From contig NZ_JAFBCC010000001.1 of assembly GCF_016907495.1 (NCBI RefSeq), forward strand, positions 1,550,001 to 1,614,000: a stretch of 64,000 nt of DNA. The letters are read 5' to 3'. The notes under the pieces are model-generated. The model was not told the DNA's origin and ran no database searches. It worked only from the letters and a program-made list of their open reading frames with translations. The translations under genes were made by a program, and so were the position numbers. Position 1 is the stretch's first letter. Every line of letters begins with the position of its first letter. This stretch comes from Arthrobacter tumbae. GTDB lineage: Bacteria; Actinomycetota; Actinomycetes; Actinomycetales; Micrococcaceae. This document shows positions 32,773 through 45,107 of this stretch, piece after piece.

Positions 32773-33006
32773 CTAGTTCATCGAACGATGGGCCCGCTCA
32801 CGCAGGTTCGAACGCTGGAAATCGGTCAGCGCAAGCCACTGCGCGGAAGTCAGCTTCAGATAAGGGAGCAGACGCTGATCAGCAGCTGACAGCACTGGCG
32901 GCACAACGATGTGCCGACGTTGCCGCCCCACCGCGAGAAGGGTAGCAACGACCACGAGGGCACCGCCCGCCATCATGGCCAGGGCACCAATAATCTCTAC
33001 ACTCAT
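32773..33006 (-). CDS. Small single-pass membrane protein
   Basis: This 77-residue protein has one membrane helix (residues 4-26) and a cytoplasmic segment VLSAADQRLLPYLKLTSAQWLALTDFQRSNLRERAHRS. ATG 33006 has a very strong AGGAGGAG site. No family is recognised. Two tandem hairpins with an identical loop lie 25-75 nt upstream in the 294-nt gap after the MTHFR-like gene, and may belong to its leader. Confidence 0.68.
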   Translation of the reverse strand: MSVEIIGALAMMAGGALVVVATLLAVGRQRRHIVVPPVLSAADQRLLPYLKLTSAQWLALTDFQRSNLRERAHRSMN

Positions 33007-33300
33007 GACTCCTCCTGCGGACGGTGTCTTCCCAGCCGCCACCGGGAAGTATGCTCTCCAGCCGCCACTGGAGAACATGCCTCATCGTTGCCTTCATGCC
33101 TTGGGGAAACGTTGGTCGATGGCGCGAAGCTGGGCCCAGGACTTCGCCCTGCTGAACCGAGAAGGAGTGATGGATCGGGTGCTGATTGCGTCACCCGGTG
33201 GGCCGGCACCCCCGTTCAGGAGCAGGAGCGCTTCAACTGCCACCACAACTACACAGCCCAGGAAACCCGCTACGGCAAGCAGGTGTGGCTGAGCCGCAGC
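33007..33300. other. Intergenic gap upstream of the 77-residue gene
   Basis: No gene is supported here. The proximal part holds the tandem hairpins at 33031-33080. The distal part, next to the MTHFR-like gene, shows nothing I can name. Confidence 0.5.
33030..33080 (-). repeat. Tandem hairpins with a shared loop
   Basis: Two adjacent copies of a 26-base unit each form a 6-bp stem. In plus-strand order the arms are CTTCCC/GGGAAG (33030-33035 and 33046-33051) and TCTCCA/TGGAGA (33055-33060 and 33069-33074). Both loops contain GCCGCCAC. Stem sequences differ but remain paired, and the loops are the same. On the minus strand, the coding direction of the downstream gene, the loop reads GTGGCGGC. 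Confidence 0.55.
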
Positions 33301-34062
33301 TCAGTTTCGGGGCAGACCCCGGAAATCGTTGAAACTGTAGATGTGCAGCCCCGCGAACGCGCCGGTCGTCTCGATGGAGCGCACCAATCGGGAGGGATCG
33401 TACGACGACGGCGCCAGTACTGAACGCAGCAGCGAACCGCTCCGCTTGGCGAACTTCAGCGACGGACCGACTCCGATTCGCCCGGCAAGGGAAATGAGAC
33501 GGGTGCGCCGGACACGTCCCGGAACACCTGCCCATATGGGCACGGTCACGCCGCTCGATCTCAAGCGGGCGATGTAGTCGCTGAGGACATCCCCGGAAAA
33601 GCACATCTGGGTGACGGCCCAACTGCCAAGCTCCTGTTTCTTGAGCAGCAGCTCGGTCAGTTCGGGCTCGGGAACTGTGGGATGACCTTCGGGATAGGCG
33701 GCGAACCCGGTTTCGAATCCACCGGTCGCCGCGATCTCCTCGATGAGCGGCAGGCTCCACGCATATGGTCCGACCGGCTCACGGGCATCCCCGGCTACGG
33801 CAAAGATGTCCCGCACCCCCGCGTCCGCAAGACGCACCATGAACTCCGCGAGCTGCTGCTTCGACGCAACGGAACGGGCTGCCAGATGCGGCACGGCGCG
33901 GTAGCCAAGACCGGCAAGCTCCACGGCCAGATCCACCGTCTTTGCCGGGCCGTGGTGCGGAAGGCAGGTGACGGCGACCGTCGCCGGCGCTGCGAGGTGG
34001 CTTTGCAACCGGGAGGCAACGTCACCTCCCGGAATGACCTCAACTGTGAACGGCAGACCCAT
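33301..34062 (-). CDS. Methylenetetrahydrofolate reductase-like protein
   Basis: This 253-residue protein is a short TIM-barrel MTHFR relative: FTVEVIPGG at the first strand, VAVTCLPHH, LAGLGYRAVPHLAARSV, VRDIFAVAGDAREPVGPYAWS, and WAVTQMCFSGDVLSDYI. It ends soon after the barrel and is shorter than MetF of about 290-310 residues. FAD-dependent reduction or a one-carbon transfer with tetrahydrofolate is expected. It starts directly after the sdaA stop codon and belongs to the gcvP-gcvT-sdaA operon, linking it to glycine-derived one-carbon units. Confidence 0.85.
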   Translation of the reverse strand: MGLPFTVEVIPGGDVASRLQSHLAAPATVAVTCLPHHGPAKTVDLAVELAGLGYRAVPHLAARSVASKQQLAEFMVRLADAGVRDIFAVAGDAREPVGPYAWSLPLIEEIAATGGFETGFAAYPEGHPTVPEPELTELLLKKQELGSWAVTQMCFSGDVLSDYIARLRSSGVTVPIWAGVPGRVRRTRLISLAGRIGVGPSLKFAKRSGSLLRSVLAPSSYDPSRLVRSIETTGAFAGLHIYSFNDFRGLPRN

Positions 34063-35436
34063 TCAGCATTCCACGACGTTCAATGCCAGCCCACCGCGGG
34101 CCGTTTCCTTGTACTTGTCCATCATGTCGGCACCGGTTTCCCGCATCGTCTTGATGGCTGCGTCGAGTGAGACGAAGTGCTGCCCGTCGCCGCGGACGGC
34201 CATCCGGGCAGCGGTGATAGCCTTCATCGCTCCCACGGCGTTGCGCTCGATGCACGGTATCTGCACCAGGCCGCCGACGGGATCGCAGGTCAGGCCCAGG
34301 TTGTGTTCGATACCGATTTCCGCCGCGTTCTCGACCTGCTCGGGGGTGCCTCCCAGCACCTCGGCCAGCCCCGCAGCGGCCATCGCGCACGCTGAACCGA
34401 CCTCACCCTGGCAGCCGACCTCGGCACCGGAAATCGATGCGTTCTTTTTGAAGAGGGCGCCGACGGCGGTGGCGGCGAGCAGGAAGCGGATGACGCCGTC
34501 GTCGTCCGCTCCTGGAACGAAGTCCGTGTAGTACTTCAGGACTGCCGGGATGATGCCGGCCGCGCCGTTGGTGGGAGCGGTGACCACGCGGCCCCCGGCT
34601 GCGTTCTCCTCATTGACCGCAAGCGCGAACAGCGTGACCCACTCCATGGTGCTGAGGTGATCGTTGGGATCAGCTTCCTTCTGGAGCAGCTCAAGCTGCC
34701 GGGCAGCCCGACGCCGGACATGCAGACCGCCGGGAAGGATGCCGCTGTTGGTCGACCCCCGCCGGATGGTGTCCTGCATGACATCCCAGATTTCGAGCAG
34801 GCCGTTGCGGATCTCATCCTCGGACCGGGCGGCCAGTTCGTTGGCCAGCACTATCCCGGAAAAGGACTTTCCCGTCGCCGCGGCAAGGCCGAGCAACTGT
34901 TCGCCGGATTCGAACGGGTACGGAATGGCGACGGTCTGTTCCGCGGACAGATCCGCACCAATCTGATCCTGATCCAACACAAACCCGCCGCCCACCGAGT
35001 AGTACTCGCGGGCAGATAGAAGCATGCCTTCGGAGTTATATGCCGAGAAGCGCATGCCATTGGTGTGATAGTCCAGCCGCTGCTTACGGTGCAGAACGAG
35101 ATCTTTCTCCGGGTCGAAAGCCACGTCGTGCGAGCCGGCCAGGCGAAGGATCTTCGTTGCGGAGATCTCCTCCACGCGAGGCTCAGCGCGTTCCGGATCG
35201 ATGAGATGCGGCTGCTCCCCCTCAAGTCCCAGGATCACGGCCTTGACGGTACCGTGTCCGTGACCGGTGACGCCCAGCGAACCGAACAGTTCAGCGTCAA
35301 CGTGGTGGACCTGTTCAAGCAGTCCCTGCTCCACCACCATCCGGGTGAAGAGATAGGCCGCCGTCATGGGCCCGCCCGTATGGGAGCTCGAGGGACCTAT
35401 GCCGATCTTGAAGAGGTCAAAAGCGCTGATGGTCAT
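34063..35436 (-). CDS. sdaA: L-serine ammonia-lyase, iron-sulfur type
   Basis: This 457-residue single-chain enzyme converts L-serine to pyruvate and ammonia. Its beta domain begins [30 protein letters not shown]. The catalytic domain contains [21 protein letters not shown] and [23 protein letters not shown], whose Cys residues ligate the 4Fe-4S cluster. It overlaps gcvT by 4 nt, so serine breakdown is co-expressed with glycine cleavage under the glycine riboswitch, which would drain serine made from excess glycine. Confidence 0.96.
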   Translation of the reverse strand: MTISAFDLFKIGIGPSSSHTGGPMTAAYLFTRMVVEQGLLEQVHHVDAELFGSLGVTGHGHGTVKAVILGLEGEQPHLIDPERAEPRVEEISATKILRLAGSHDVAFDPEKDLVLHRKQRLDYHTNGMRFSAYNSEGMLLSAREYYSVGGGFVLDQDQIGADLSAEQTVAIPYPFESGEQLLGLAAATGKSFSGIVLANELAARSEDEIRNGLLEIWDVMQDTIRRGSTNSGILPGGLHVRRRAARQLELLQKEADPNDHLSTMEWVTLFALAVNEENAAGGRVVTAPTNGAAGIIPAVLKYYTDFVPGADDDGVIRFLLAATAVGALFKKNASISGAEVGCQGEVGSACAMAAAGLAEVLGGTPEQVENAAEIGIEHNLGLTCDPVGGLVQIPCIERNAVGAMKAITAARMAVRGDGQHFVSLDAAIKTMRETGADMMDKYKETARGGLALNVVEC

Positions 35437-36545
35437 GAGCGGCCCGGACGCTTATAGAACGGCAGTTCAACGACAGTAAACTCTTCCGGACGTCCACGCA
35501 GGTCGACCTGCAGTTCCGTGCCCGGTTCGCTCAGCCCTGTTTCGACGTAAGCGAGCGCCACGGGGTAACCGAGGGTCGGGCTCGGAAGGCCGGAGGTAAC
35601 GGTTCCAACGGTCTGTCCGTTCGATACGACGTCGTACCCTGCACGGGCAGACCGGCGTCCGGTACCGCGCAGGCCAACCAGCTTTCGTTCCGGCGTTTCG
35701 GCCTTCAGCGGCTCCAGCACGGAGCGGCCCACAAAGTCATCGGTCTTCTTCAGACTGACGACGCCGCCCAGTCCTGCTTCGAACGGATTCGTCTCCAGGC
35801 CCAACTCGTGGCCGTACAACGGCATGCCTGCCTCGAGGCGGAGCGAGTCCCGCGAAGCCAGGCCGCATGGCGCCAGTCCATGATCCGTCCCTGCCTCGGT
35901 GACGGCTTTCCACAGTTGCGCGGCCTGGTCGTTCTCGATGAAGAGTTCAAAGCCATCCTCGCCCGTGTAGCCGGTGCGGGCGAGAAGGACAGGCTGCCCT
36001 GCGAGCTCCACGCGAACGGCGGCGTAGTACTTGAGCGAGGTGATGGCGTCCTGGTCTCCTGCCGGCGCCATACCGAGCAGGATCGCCTCCGCGTTAGGCC
36101 CCTGGACTGCGATGAGCGCGGTCTCCTCCGACTGATCCTCCACAGTGACATCGAAGTCGGCAGCACGCTGCTGGAGCTCGGCGGCCACCGTATCGGAGTT
36201 CGAGGCGTTGGGAACCACGAGGAACTGTTCCTCGGCGAGGCGGTACGTGATGAGGTCATCGATCACGCCGCCGCCCTCGGTGCAGATGAGGGAGTACTTG
36301 GCCTTCCCCACCGCCATGATCTCCATGTTGCCCACGAGGGCGTAGTTGAGGAAGCTGGCTGCCTGCGGCCCGCTCACCATCACCTCGCCCATGTGCGAAA
36401 GGTCGAAGATCCCGGCAGCCCGGCGGACGGTGTGGTGCTCCTCCAGCTCGCTGCGATATTTCAGGGGCATCTGCCAGCCGCCGAAGTCGGTGAACGCCGC
36501 CCCGAGTTCCTGGTGCCGGGCATAAAGCGCTGTCTGCTTTGTCAT
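35433..36545 (-). CDS. gcvT: Glycine cleavage system T protein (aminomethyltransferase)
   Basis: This 370-residue protein has the GCV_T signature: [71 protein letters not shown] and [17 protein letters not shown]. It releases ammonia and forms 5,10-methylene-THF from the aminomethyl group on the H protein. It starts 9 nt after gcvP and overlaps sdaA by 4 nt. Confidence 0.97.
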   Translation of the reverse strand: MTKQTALYARHQELGAAFTDFGGWQMPLKYRSELEEHHTVRRAAGIFDLSHMGEVMVSGPQAASFLNYALVGNMEIMAVGKAKYSLICTEGGGVIDDLITYRLAEEQFLVVPNASNSDTVAAELQQRAADFDVTVEDQSEETALIAVQGPNAEAILLGMAPAGDQDAITSLKYYAAVRVELAGQPVLLARTGYTGEDGFELFIENDQAAQLWKAVTEAGTDHGLAPCGLASRDSLRLEAGMPLYGHELGLETNPFEAGLGGVVSLKKTDDFVGRSVLEPLKAETPERKLVGLRGTGRRSARAGYDVVSNGQTVGTVTSGLPSPTLGYPVALAYVETGLSEPGTELQVDLRGRPEEFTVVELPFYKRPGRS

Positions 36546-36554
36546 GGCGGTTCC

Positions 36555-39383
<2,829 letters not shown>

Positions 39384-39402
39384 GAGGAACTCCGTAGATC
39401 AG

Positions 39403-39426
39403 TGTCCGGCGCAGGACGCGCGGACA
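39403..39426 (-). promoter_or_regulatory. Hairpin between the glycine riboswitch and gcvP
   Basis: TGTCCG (39403-39408) pairs with CGGACA (39421-39426) across a 12-nt loop. It lies between aptamer 2 and the gcvP ribosome site. It may be part of the expression platform. No U-run follows on the minus strand, so translational control or Rho involvement is possible. Confidence 0.45.
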
Positions 39427-39435
39427 GATGGTCGG

Positions 39436-39642
39436 GTTCCTCCCCGCTCTGTATTGGACCTGAGAGATTCCGTGAACACTGCGTTCACATTGCACCGTCG
39501 GTGAGCACTACCAAACTTCGGCAGTGCTGCTTTCCAGAGTTGCCTTTCCGCTGCGGTGCTGGGCCTGAGAGATTCCTGGGGAGGATTTGCTCCTACGGCG
39601 CCTGCCGGCTGTCAGTCAACGGCAGAACTCTCCCGCTGCGGG
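39436..39642 (-). promoter_or_regulatory. Tandem glycine riboswitch
   Basis: Two aptamers are visible in the minus-strand leader of gcvP: one at about 39548-39642 and the other at about 39436-39546. Each contains GGAATCTCTCAGG, and each has its own 5' half (CGGGAGAGTTCTGCC in the first, ACTCTGGAAAGCAGC in the second) and 3' closing AGCGG-type sequence. This is the classic tandem layout of gcv leaders. Glycine binding should turn on glycine cleavage genes. Confidence 0.92.
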
Positions 39643-39729
39643 TCAACGGCGTTGAAAATGTGGCTTTTTAGTTGTGCGATCGTGACCAAGCTTACTCTTC
39701 GACTTCCCACGCGGGAAATGGTTGACGTC

Positions 39730-40800
39730 TCAGCCCGCGAGCGCTTCCTGCTGTTCCATGCTGCCGAGCCGGCGGACTGCCTGGTTGGCTGCCGCACGTC
39801 CAGCCCTGGTGGCGCCGAGCGTTGATGCCGACGCGCCGTAGCCGACGAGCAGCACCCTTTCATCCTTCAGGACAGTCACTCCGTCCATGCGGATACCGCC
39901 GCCGGGTTCCCGGAGTTTCAACGGCTGCAGGTGATCCAGGGCAGCACGGAAGCCGGTCGCCCAGAGGATGACGTCGGCTGGGACCATCACGCCGCCGTCG
40001 AGCTCTATGCCTGTCTCGGTGATCCTCCTGAGCGGGCCCCGTGACCGCAGAACACCGGACTCGATGCCGGCGCGGTACTGCGCCGTGAGCGGCAGTCCGG
40101 TGACAGAGACCACGCTCGACGGCGGAAGCCCGGCCTTTGTGCGCGAGTGCACTCTGCGCTCGACGTCGCGGCCCCACTCGGAGTCGAACGTCCGGTCCGT
40201 GAAGGACGGCGGGCGGCGGGTCACCCACGTAGTTCTGGCGCCGGCGTCGGCCAGCTTGAGAAGGAACTGGACGGCTGAGGTTCCGGCGCCGACCACCACA
40301 ACACGCTTGCTGCGGAACTCGTCGGCGCTGACGAAGTCGTGGGTATGCAGCTGGCGGCCCCGGAACAGTTCCCGGCCGGGGTAGTAGGGCCAGTACGGGC
40401 GGTCCCAGGTGCCGGTGGCGTTGATGAGGAGCCGGGTTTCCCACGTTCCTTTGTCCGTGTGGACCGTGAGGCCGCCGTCGAACCCCTCAACCTTCTGCAC
40501 TCGTACCGGCCGGCGGACTTCGAGCCCGAACTCCTGTTCATAATCGCCGTAGTAGCGGGCAACAACTGACGACGCCGGCTCGGTTGGGTCCGGTGTGCCC
40601 AGTTCCATGGCGGGTAGGTCGTGGATGTTGTGCGCCGTGCCGAAGGTCAGCGAGTCCCAGCGGTGCCGCCACGCGCCGCCCGGTCCCTCATTCGCGTCGA
40701 GGACGAGGAAGTCGCGGGCCGGCCGGAGACCCTGGCGCTGCAGGTGGTACGCCGCGGACAGACCTGCCTGACCGGCGCCGATGACCACGACTTGCAGCAC
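39730..40800 (-). CDS. FAD-dependent NAD(P)-binding oxidoreductase (flavin monooxygenase-like)
   Basis: This 356-residue protein has an N-terminal FAD-binding GAGQAG (residues 8-13), GPGGAWRHRWDSLTFGTAHNIHDLPAME, a second Rossmann motif VVVVGAGTSAVQFLLKLA, and VILWATGFRAALDHLQPL, which resembles the ATGY/F motif of flavin monooxygenases. It is probably a flavoprotein reductase or monooxygenase. It lies 87 nt downstream of the COG1233-type gene and ends the GT87/FemABX cluster. The substrate is unknown. Confidence 0.87.
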   Translation of the reverse strand: MLQVVVIGAGQAGLSAAYHLQRQGLRPARDFLVLDANEGPGGAWRHRWDSLTFGTAHNIHDLPAMELGTPDPTEPASSVVARYYGDYEQEFGLEVRRPVRVQKVEGFDGGLTVHTDKGTWETRLLINATGTWDRPYWPYYPGRELFRGRQLHTHDFVSADEFRSKRVVVVGAGTSAVQFLLKLADAGARTTWVTRRPPSFTDRTFDSEWGRDVERRVHSRTKAGLPPSSVVSVTGLPLTAQYRAGIESGVLRSRGPLRRITETGIELDGGVMVPADVILWATGFRAALDHLQPLKLREPGGGIRMDGVTVLKDERVLLVGYGASASTLGATRAGRAAANQAVRRLGSMEQQEALAG

Positions 40801-40887
40801 TCTGAACCTCCTCGATCCCGTTCCTCGTGGTGCAACGCGATTCCGGATGCGAATGTTCCTTCGACGGCACCTTCAGCGGACCAGGCG

Positions 40888-42333
40888 CTACGTGGCCGGT
40901 GACAGATCCGGCATCGGGAGCCCGAACACGTCCTCCAGCGCCAGCCTCGCCGCGTGATAACCGCCCATGCCGTGAACGCCCGGGCCGGGCGGCGTCGACG
41001 CCGAGCACAGATACAGCCCCTTCGCCGGCATCCGCCAGGGATTAGGGCCAAAGGAGGGACGCGCCAGCAGCTGAGGGATCGTCACCGCGCCACCGCTGAA
41101 GTCACCGCCCACGTAATTGGCGTTGTACTGCTGAAGGTCGGCCGCCGTCATCACATGTGAACGCACGACGACGTCGCGGAAGCCGGGCGCGAAACGCTCG
41201 ATCTGCCGCACGATGGCCTCGGTCATGTCCTGTGTGGATCCGTTGGGCACGTGGCAGTACGTCCACAGAACGTGCCGCCCGTGGGGTGCGCGGGAAGAAT
41301 CGAACAGCGATGGCTGCGAGACCAGCACGTACGGTTTCTCCGGATGGCGTCCCGCAGCCACGTCGGCTTCTGACGCCGCCACTTCAGCCCGGGTTCCGCC
41401 CGCATGAACTGTGCCGGCCGTTCGTACTTCCTCGTTGGCCCACGGCACCGGACCGGAGAGAATGAAGTCCACCTTGCAGGCGCCGTCCCCATAGCGGAAC
41501 CGGTCCAGAGTTGAGACGTAGCTCTGCGGGAGCCGATCGCCCGCCAGGCTGCCGGCAGCACTGGGAGAGACATCGAGCAGGACAGCACGTGCGCCGTCGA
41601 ACTCGCCAACCGATTCAATCCGTCGGGCAGTGTGGATGACTCCGCCGTGCGCCTGGATGTCTTCCGCCATCGCGTTCACCAGAGCCTGCGATCCCCCGAC
41701 CGGAATGGGCCACCCCACGGAATGGGCCAAAGCGCCGAGGGTGAGCCCGGCCCCGGCAGCAGCGAGCGTAGGCAAAGGGGCTACCGCGTGCGCAGCAACA
41801 CCGGTGAACAACGCAGCAGCCTCTTCCGTCGAGAAACGCAGGTTCCACAGGCCGGACCCCTGCTCGAGCGTCCTCAGCCCGAGCACCGCGGCCGCCACCG
41901 GGTGCCGCGGGATGCGCAGGAACTGGTTGAGGCCGGTGTCAACCACCCCGTCGATGTGCTGCACGAGCGGGCGCATCAGGCGGCGCCACGCCTGTCCGTC
42001 CCTGCCCAGGCCCACAGCAGTGCGCCCCAGGTCGCGGTAGGCGAGACCGGCACGCCCATCGTCAAGGGGATTGGCGTAGGACAGCTGGGGAACCACGAAG
42101 GGGATCCGGTCAGCCAGGCCGAATTCGCGGAAGAAAGGCGACGCCAACGCCATTGGATGCACAGCTGAGCACACGTCATGCACGTGGTCGGGCTCAAGCA
42201 GTTCCATGGTGCGTGAGCCACCGCCGATAGCCCGCTCGGCCTCAAAAACCTCTACGCTCAAGCCCGCCCGTGCCATCACGACTCCGGCCGCCAGCCCGTT
42301 GGGCCCGGCACCGACAATCGCGACGTCGGCCAT
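40888..42333 (-). CDS. Phytoene-desaturase-like FAD oxidoreductase (COG1233)
   Basis: This 481-residue protein has the dinucleotide fold VAIVGAGPNGLAAGVVMARAGLSVEVFEAERAIGGGSRT at the N-terminus and the family's C-terminal FAD contact GLYLCSASTPPGPGVHGMGGYHAA. It belongs to the CrtI/amine oxidase superfamily, but none of its neighbours are carotenoid genes. It starts 2 nt after the FemABX gene, so the two are very likely co-transcribed. Its substrate and reaction are unknown. Confidence 0.88.
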   Translation of the reverse strand: MADVAIVGAGPNGLAAGVVMARAGLSVEVFEAERAIGGGSRTMELLEPDHVHDVCSAVHPMALASPFFREFGLADRIPFVVPQLSYANPLDDGRAGLAYRDLGRTAVGLGRDGQAWRRLMRPLVQHIDGVVDTGLNQFLRIPRHPVAAAVLGLRTLEQGSGLWNLRFSTEEAAALFTGVAAHAVAPLPTLAAAGAGLTLGALAHSVGWPIPVGGSQALVNAMAEDIQAHGGVIHTARRIESVGEFDGARAVLLDVSPSAAGSLAGDRLPQSYVSTLDRFRYGDGACKVDFILSGPVPWANEEVRTAGTVHAGGTRAEVAASEADVAAGRHPEKPYVLVSQPSLFDSSRAPHGRHVLWTYCHVPNGSTQDMTEAIVRQIERFAPGFRDVVVRSHVMTAADLQQYNANYVGGDFSGGAVTIPQLLARPSFGPNPWRMPAKGLYLCSASTPPGPGVHGMGGYHAARLALEDVFGLPMPDLSPAT

Positions 42334-42335
42334 GG

Positions 42336-43427
42336 CTAGCTCTTTCCTCCGGACCGGTGGGCGCGAAGCCTGGACAACGACGACGCCGCTCCCATGAGCA
42401 ACGCGCGACCTTTGGCCGGCGCCGTTCTGCGGAACGTGAGGAGCCCGGCCACCACCCGGTACCTGCCCGGGTTCAGCGGGATGTCAAAGGTTGTCGGAAT
42501 GTCCACGACGTTCTTGGAAAAGTTTCTCTTGAATGTGGTGACGTTGACCAGCTGCGGGTAGTTCTCACTCACGATGCCGGTAAGCCCGCAGGCCGTATTG
42601 CCGGCCGCCTTCAGCTGTTTGAAGGCTTCCCACAGCAGCAGGTACGGCGCGAACGTCTTTCGCGCGTCGTGCGTGCTGCCCGCGAAGTAGTAGACCGAGT
42701 ACCCGCGGTATTCGGTGGTGATCAACCAGCTCACGGCCCTGTTGTCCACGTAGGCGACGATGAGCCGAAGATGATCCCCCAGCGTTGAGAGCAGCAACTC
42801 GTAATAGTCGGGGCCGAAGCTGGAGAAGCCGTCGCGCTCGGCTGTCTCCTGCAGGATCGGGTACAGGTCCCTCCGGAACACCTCAACCCAACTGGCCCGC
42901 TCAATGGTCCGGACTTCCACACCTGACCGTTCTGCACGACGGATGCTGTTCCGGGCGTTCGGCCGGAACGATTTGAAGATGGCATCCTCGTCCGGCGTCA
43001 GGTCGACGACGATCTCGCGTTCATACCAGCCATGCTCGATCGGACCATCCGCAGGCGGCAGAGGGTGTTTCACCTGCATGCGGACATAGAGGGGGTCCGT
43101 ACCCGGATCTTCGGTGAACTGGTGCTGGACCGTACGCATGAGGCGAAGCTCAGCTTCCGCGGAACGGTCCGCGAACCACACGGGCCCGTTGATCGCGACC
43201 AGCGATTCGCGGAACCTGCGCCGCACCCGCAGGAAACTCACCATCGCAACCGGCTCGCCGTCGTCGTAATAGGCCCACAGCCCGTAGGGTTCCCTGCCCA
43301 GACCGAGCTCGAAGTCCGCCCACTGTGGCGTCTGTTCGAGCGGAATGACGACACCGGGGTGTGCCGACGCCAACAGCTCGAATGCCTCAGGCGTGAGGCG
43401 CTCGCTGCGGAAGTCGGGTTCTGTCAC
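42336..43427 (-). CDS. FemABX-family aminoacyltransferase-like protein
   Basis: This 363-residue protein has two GNAT-like halves, as in FemX/FmhB: PLEQTPQWADFELGLGREPYGLWAYYDDGEPVAMVSFLR in the first, and FKSFRPNARNSIRRAERSGVEVR, YFAGSTHDARKTFAPYLLLWEAFKQLKAAG and ENYPQLVNVTTFKRNF in the second. Family members add amino acids from aminoacyl-tRNA to lipid II cross-bridges. It overlaps the upstream membrane glycosyltransferase-like gene by 4 nt (GTGA) and is followed by the COG1233 oxidoreductase. An envelope role is plausible. Confidence 0.87.
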   Translation of the reverse strand: MTEPDFRSERLTPEAFELLASAHPGVVIPLEQTPQWADFELGLGREPYGLWAYYDDGEPVAMVSFLRVRRRFRESLVAINGPVWFADRSAEAELRLMRTVQHQFTEDPGTDPLYVRMQVKHPLPPADGPIEHGWYEREIVVDLTPDEDAIFKSFRPNARNSIRRAERSGVEVRTIERASWVEVFRRDLYPILQETAERDGFSSFGPDYYELLLSTLGDHLRLIVAYVDNRAVSWLITTEYRGYSVYYFAGSTHDARKTFAPYLLLWEAFKQLKAAGNTACGLTGIVSENYPQLVNVTTFKRNFSKNVVDIPTTFDIPLNPGRYRVVAGLLTFRRTAPAKGRALLMGAASSLSRLRAHRSGGKS

Positions 43428-44893
43428 TGGGGATCTTTCGGTGCGGTGATTTTCGGGTCCGGAAGGGACTCGCTCAAGACTACCGGAGCGGACGCCTCCC
43501 GGTCGGGAGCCGTATCGAAAGGGCCGCCCGCAGGGTCGTCGATACCGATACGCCGCACGGGATCATATGCCGGTTCAAGTACGTGTTGTGCGACCCGGTA
43601 CAGCAGGTAACCGGTGACCAACAGACGCGCCAGTATTGCGGCTACGTAATAGGGAGAGTCGATATTGTTCTCGACCGCACCCGAGGAGGCCTCACGGGCG
43701 ATGTACATCCAGTAGGCCCACCAGTGAAGCACTTCGGTGAGTTGCCAGACGCAAAGTATTCGCCAATCAACATATGAAAGCGCGAGGAAAGGCAGCAGCC
43801 ACAAACTGAGTTCGGGCGGGTAGTCGGGCAGCACCAGAACGAGGGCTCCGAGCAGGAGGAATACCACTTGTGGGAGCCGCGGACGTCGCGGTGCCCGCAG
43901 CACCAGCAGGGAGATCAAGGCGGCCAGCACGGCGAAGGCGGTGAAGGCGAGGGTCGCAATCGCTTCGGGAGAAAGCAGCGGAAGACCGAGCCTTTCCGCA
44001 AGCAGGTTATAGCCCGACCAGAGTGAAGAAGAGATGCCCAGGTGAGCCGGATCGTACTCCCAAGGGAGCGCCAGGGCCCGCCCTGGACCGAATGGAAGAA
44101 CGGTGAGAAACCAGACCGCTATCAGGGAGCCGCCGCTCAACAGGGCCGCCCTGGACCTGCCGGTACGCACGGCCAGCAGTATGACGGCGGCGAAGACCAG
44201 GAGCACGTGGATGCTGAATCCGGCGCCGAACCCCAGCAGGATTCCGGAGACCACATAGCGGTGCTGCGCAAACGTCCACACGGCGAGGACGCTCAGCAGA
44301 ACAGAAAGCAGCACCCAGCTTGAGGTTGCCGTCAGGATCGCAATCGGCGCCACCGCCACCACCGCCGCGTCCCACGGCCGGCGGCTGGCCAGGCGCATTG
44401 CCGTGAGAACCGTTCCGATCCAGGCCGCGGCGATCAGCACGGCGTTGACATCGAAGTACTGCATCAGGGATTGCGTCTGGACTATCCCGTCCGCTGACGT
44501 CGGGACCAGCAAGGCGACCAGTCCAGCGAATACGCCAACGAGCAATGGGCCGTCGAAAGTGGAACCCTCCGCGAAGGGGGACAATCCACTTCCGAAGCCC
44601 TGAAACTGAAACGCTTCCGTCCAGTCCGAGTAGCAGGCCCGATAGAACTGCGTAGGACGCGTCCATCCGTCAGTGCGGCAGGAAGCCTTCATCAGCACCG
44701 CAAGAACAGCTGCCGCAGTGGTCAGGAGAACGAGAACCCGCTCCACGGTGAAGACCGCCGGCCGCACCCGCCCCGGTGCGGCGTGCCTGCCCAGTACGCC
44801 GCCGGCGATCTCCGTCATCTGCCTGAGCAGGGGGTCCCTGCGTGTGGGCACGGAGATGCTCGCGGGGTGGCGGGGACCCTGCGCTTGCTCCAT
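43424..44893 (-). CDS. GT87-like membrane glycosyltransferase (DUF2029)
   Basis: This 489-residue protein has about ten hydrophobic segments and an extracytoplasmic first loop containing CRTDGWTRPTQFYRACYSDW, as in polyprenol-phosphate-mannose-dependent glycosyltransferases. The C-terminal region is charged (PVRRIGIDDPAGGPFDTAPDRE). It is likely to transfer a sugar to an envelope glycan or lipid at the outer face. ATG 44893 is set by the start of a sensible N-terminus. It heads an operon with FemABX and two flavoproteins, and is divergent from ino1. Confidence 0.75.
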   Translation of the reverse strand: MEQAQGPRHPASISVPTRRDPLLRQMTEIAGGVLGRHAAPGRVRPAVFTVERVLVLLTTAAAVLAVLMKASCRTDGWTRPTQFYRACYSDWTEAFQFQGFGSGLSPFAEGSTFDGPLLVGVFAGLVALLVPTSADGIVQTQSLMQYFDVNAVLIAAAWIGTVLTAMRLASRRPWDAAVVAVAPIAILTATSSWVLLSVLLSVLAVWTFAQHRYVVSGILLGFGAGFSIHVLLVFAAVILLAVRTGRSRAALLSGGSLIAVWFLTVLPFGPGRALALPWEYDPAHLGISSSLWSGYNLLAERLGLPLLSPEAIATLAFTAFAVLAALISLLVLRAPRRPRLPQVVFLLLGALVLVLPDYPPELSLWLLPFLALSYVDWRILCVWQLTEVLHWWAYWMYIAREASSGAVENNIDSPYYVAAILARLLVTGYLLYRVAQHVLEPAYDPVRRIGIDDPAGGPFDTAPDREASAPVVLSESLPDPKITAPKDPQ

Positions 44894-45107
44894 GTCTCGA
44901 AAGCCTAGCGAACGGGCAGGACAACGGCTCCCCTCTTGGCAGATATCCACCGGAATTCGGCCGCTCCGAAGGGTTTGGGGGAATGAGCAGGCAACAACGG
45001 GCGTTCGCAATAGCAAGTAGACTGTATTAGCTGTGGATTCCGCCGGAGGCAAAGGCAATCAAAGACCTCGGTCCAGGCGGTTATAAGTGCGCGTAAAGAG
45101 GAGAACA

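Noticed and set aside
33003..33209. 68-codon minus-strand ORF across the tandem hairpins
   Set aside because: It overlaps the start of the 77-residue gene in another frame and lacks domain or ribosome-site support; the RNA structure explains the sequence better.
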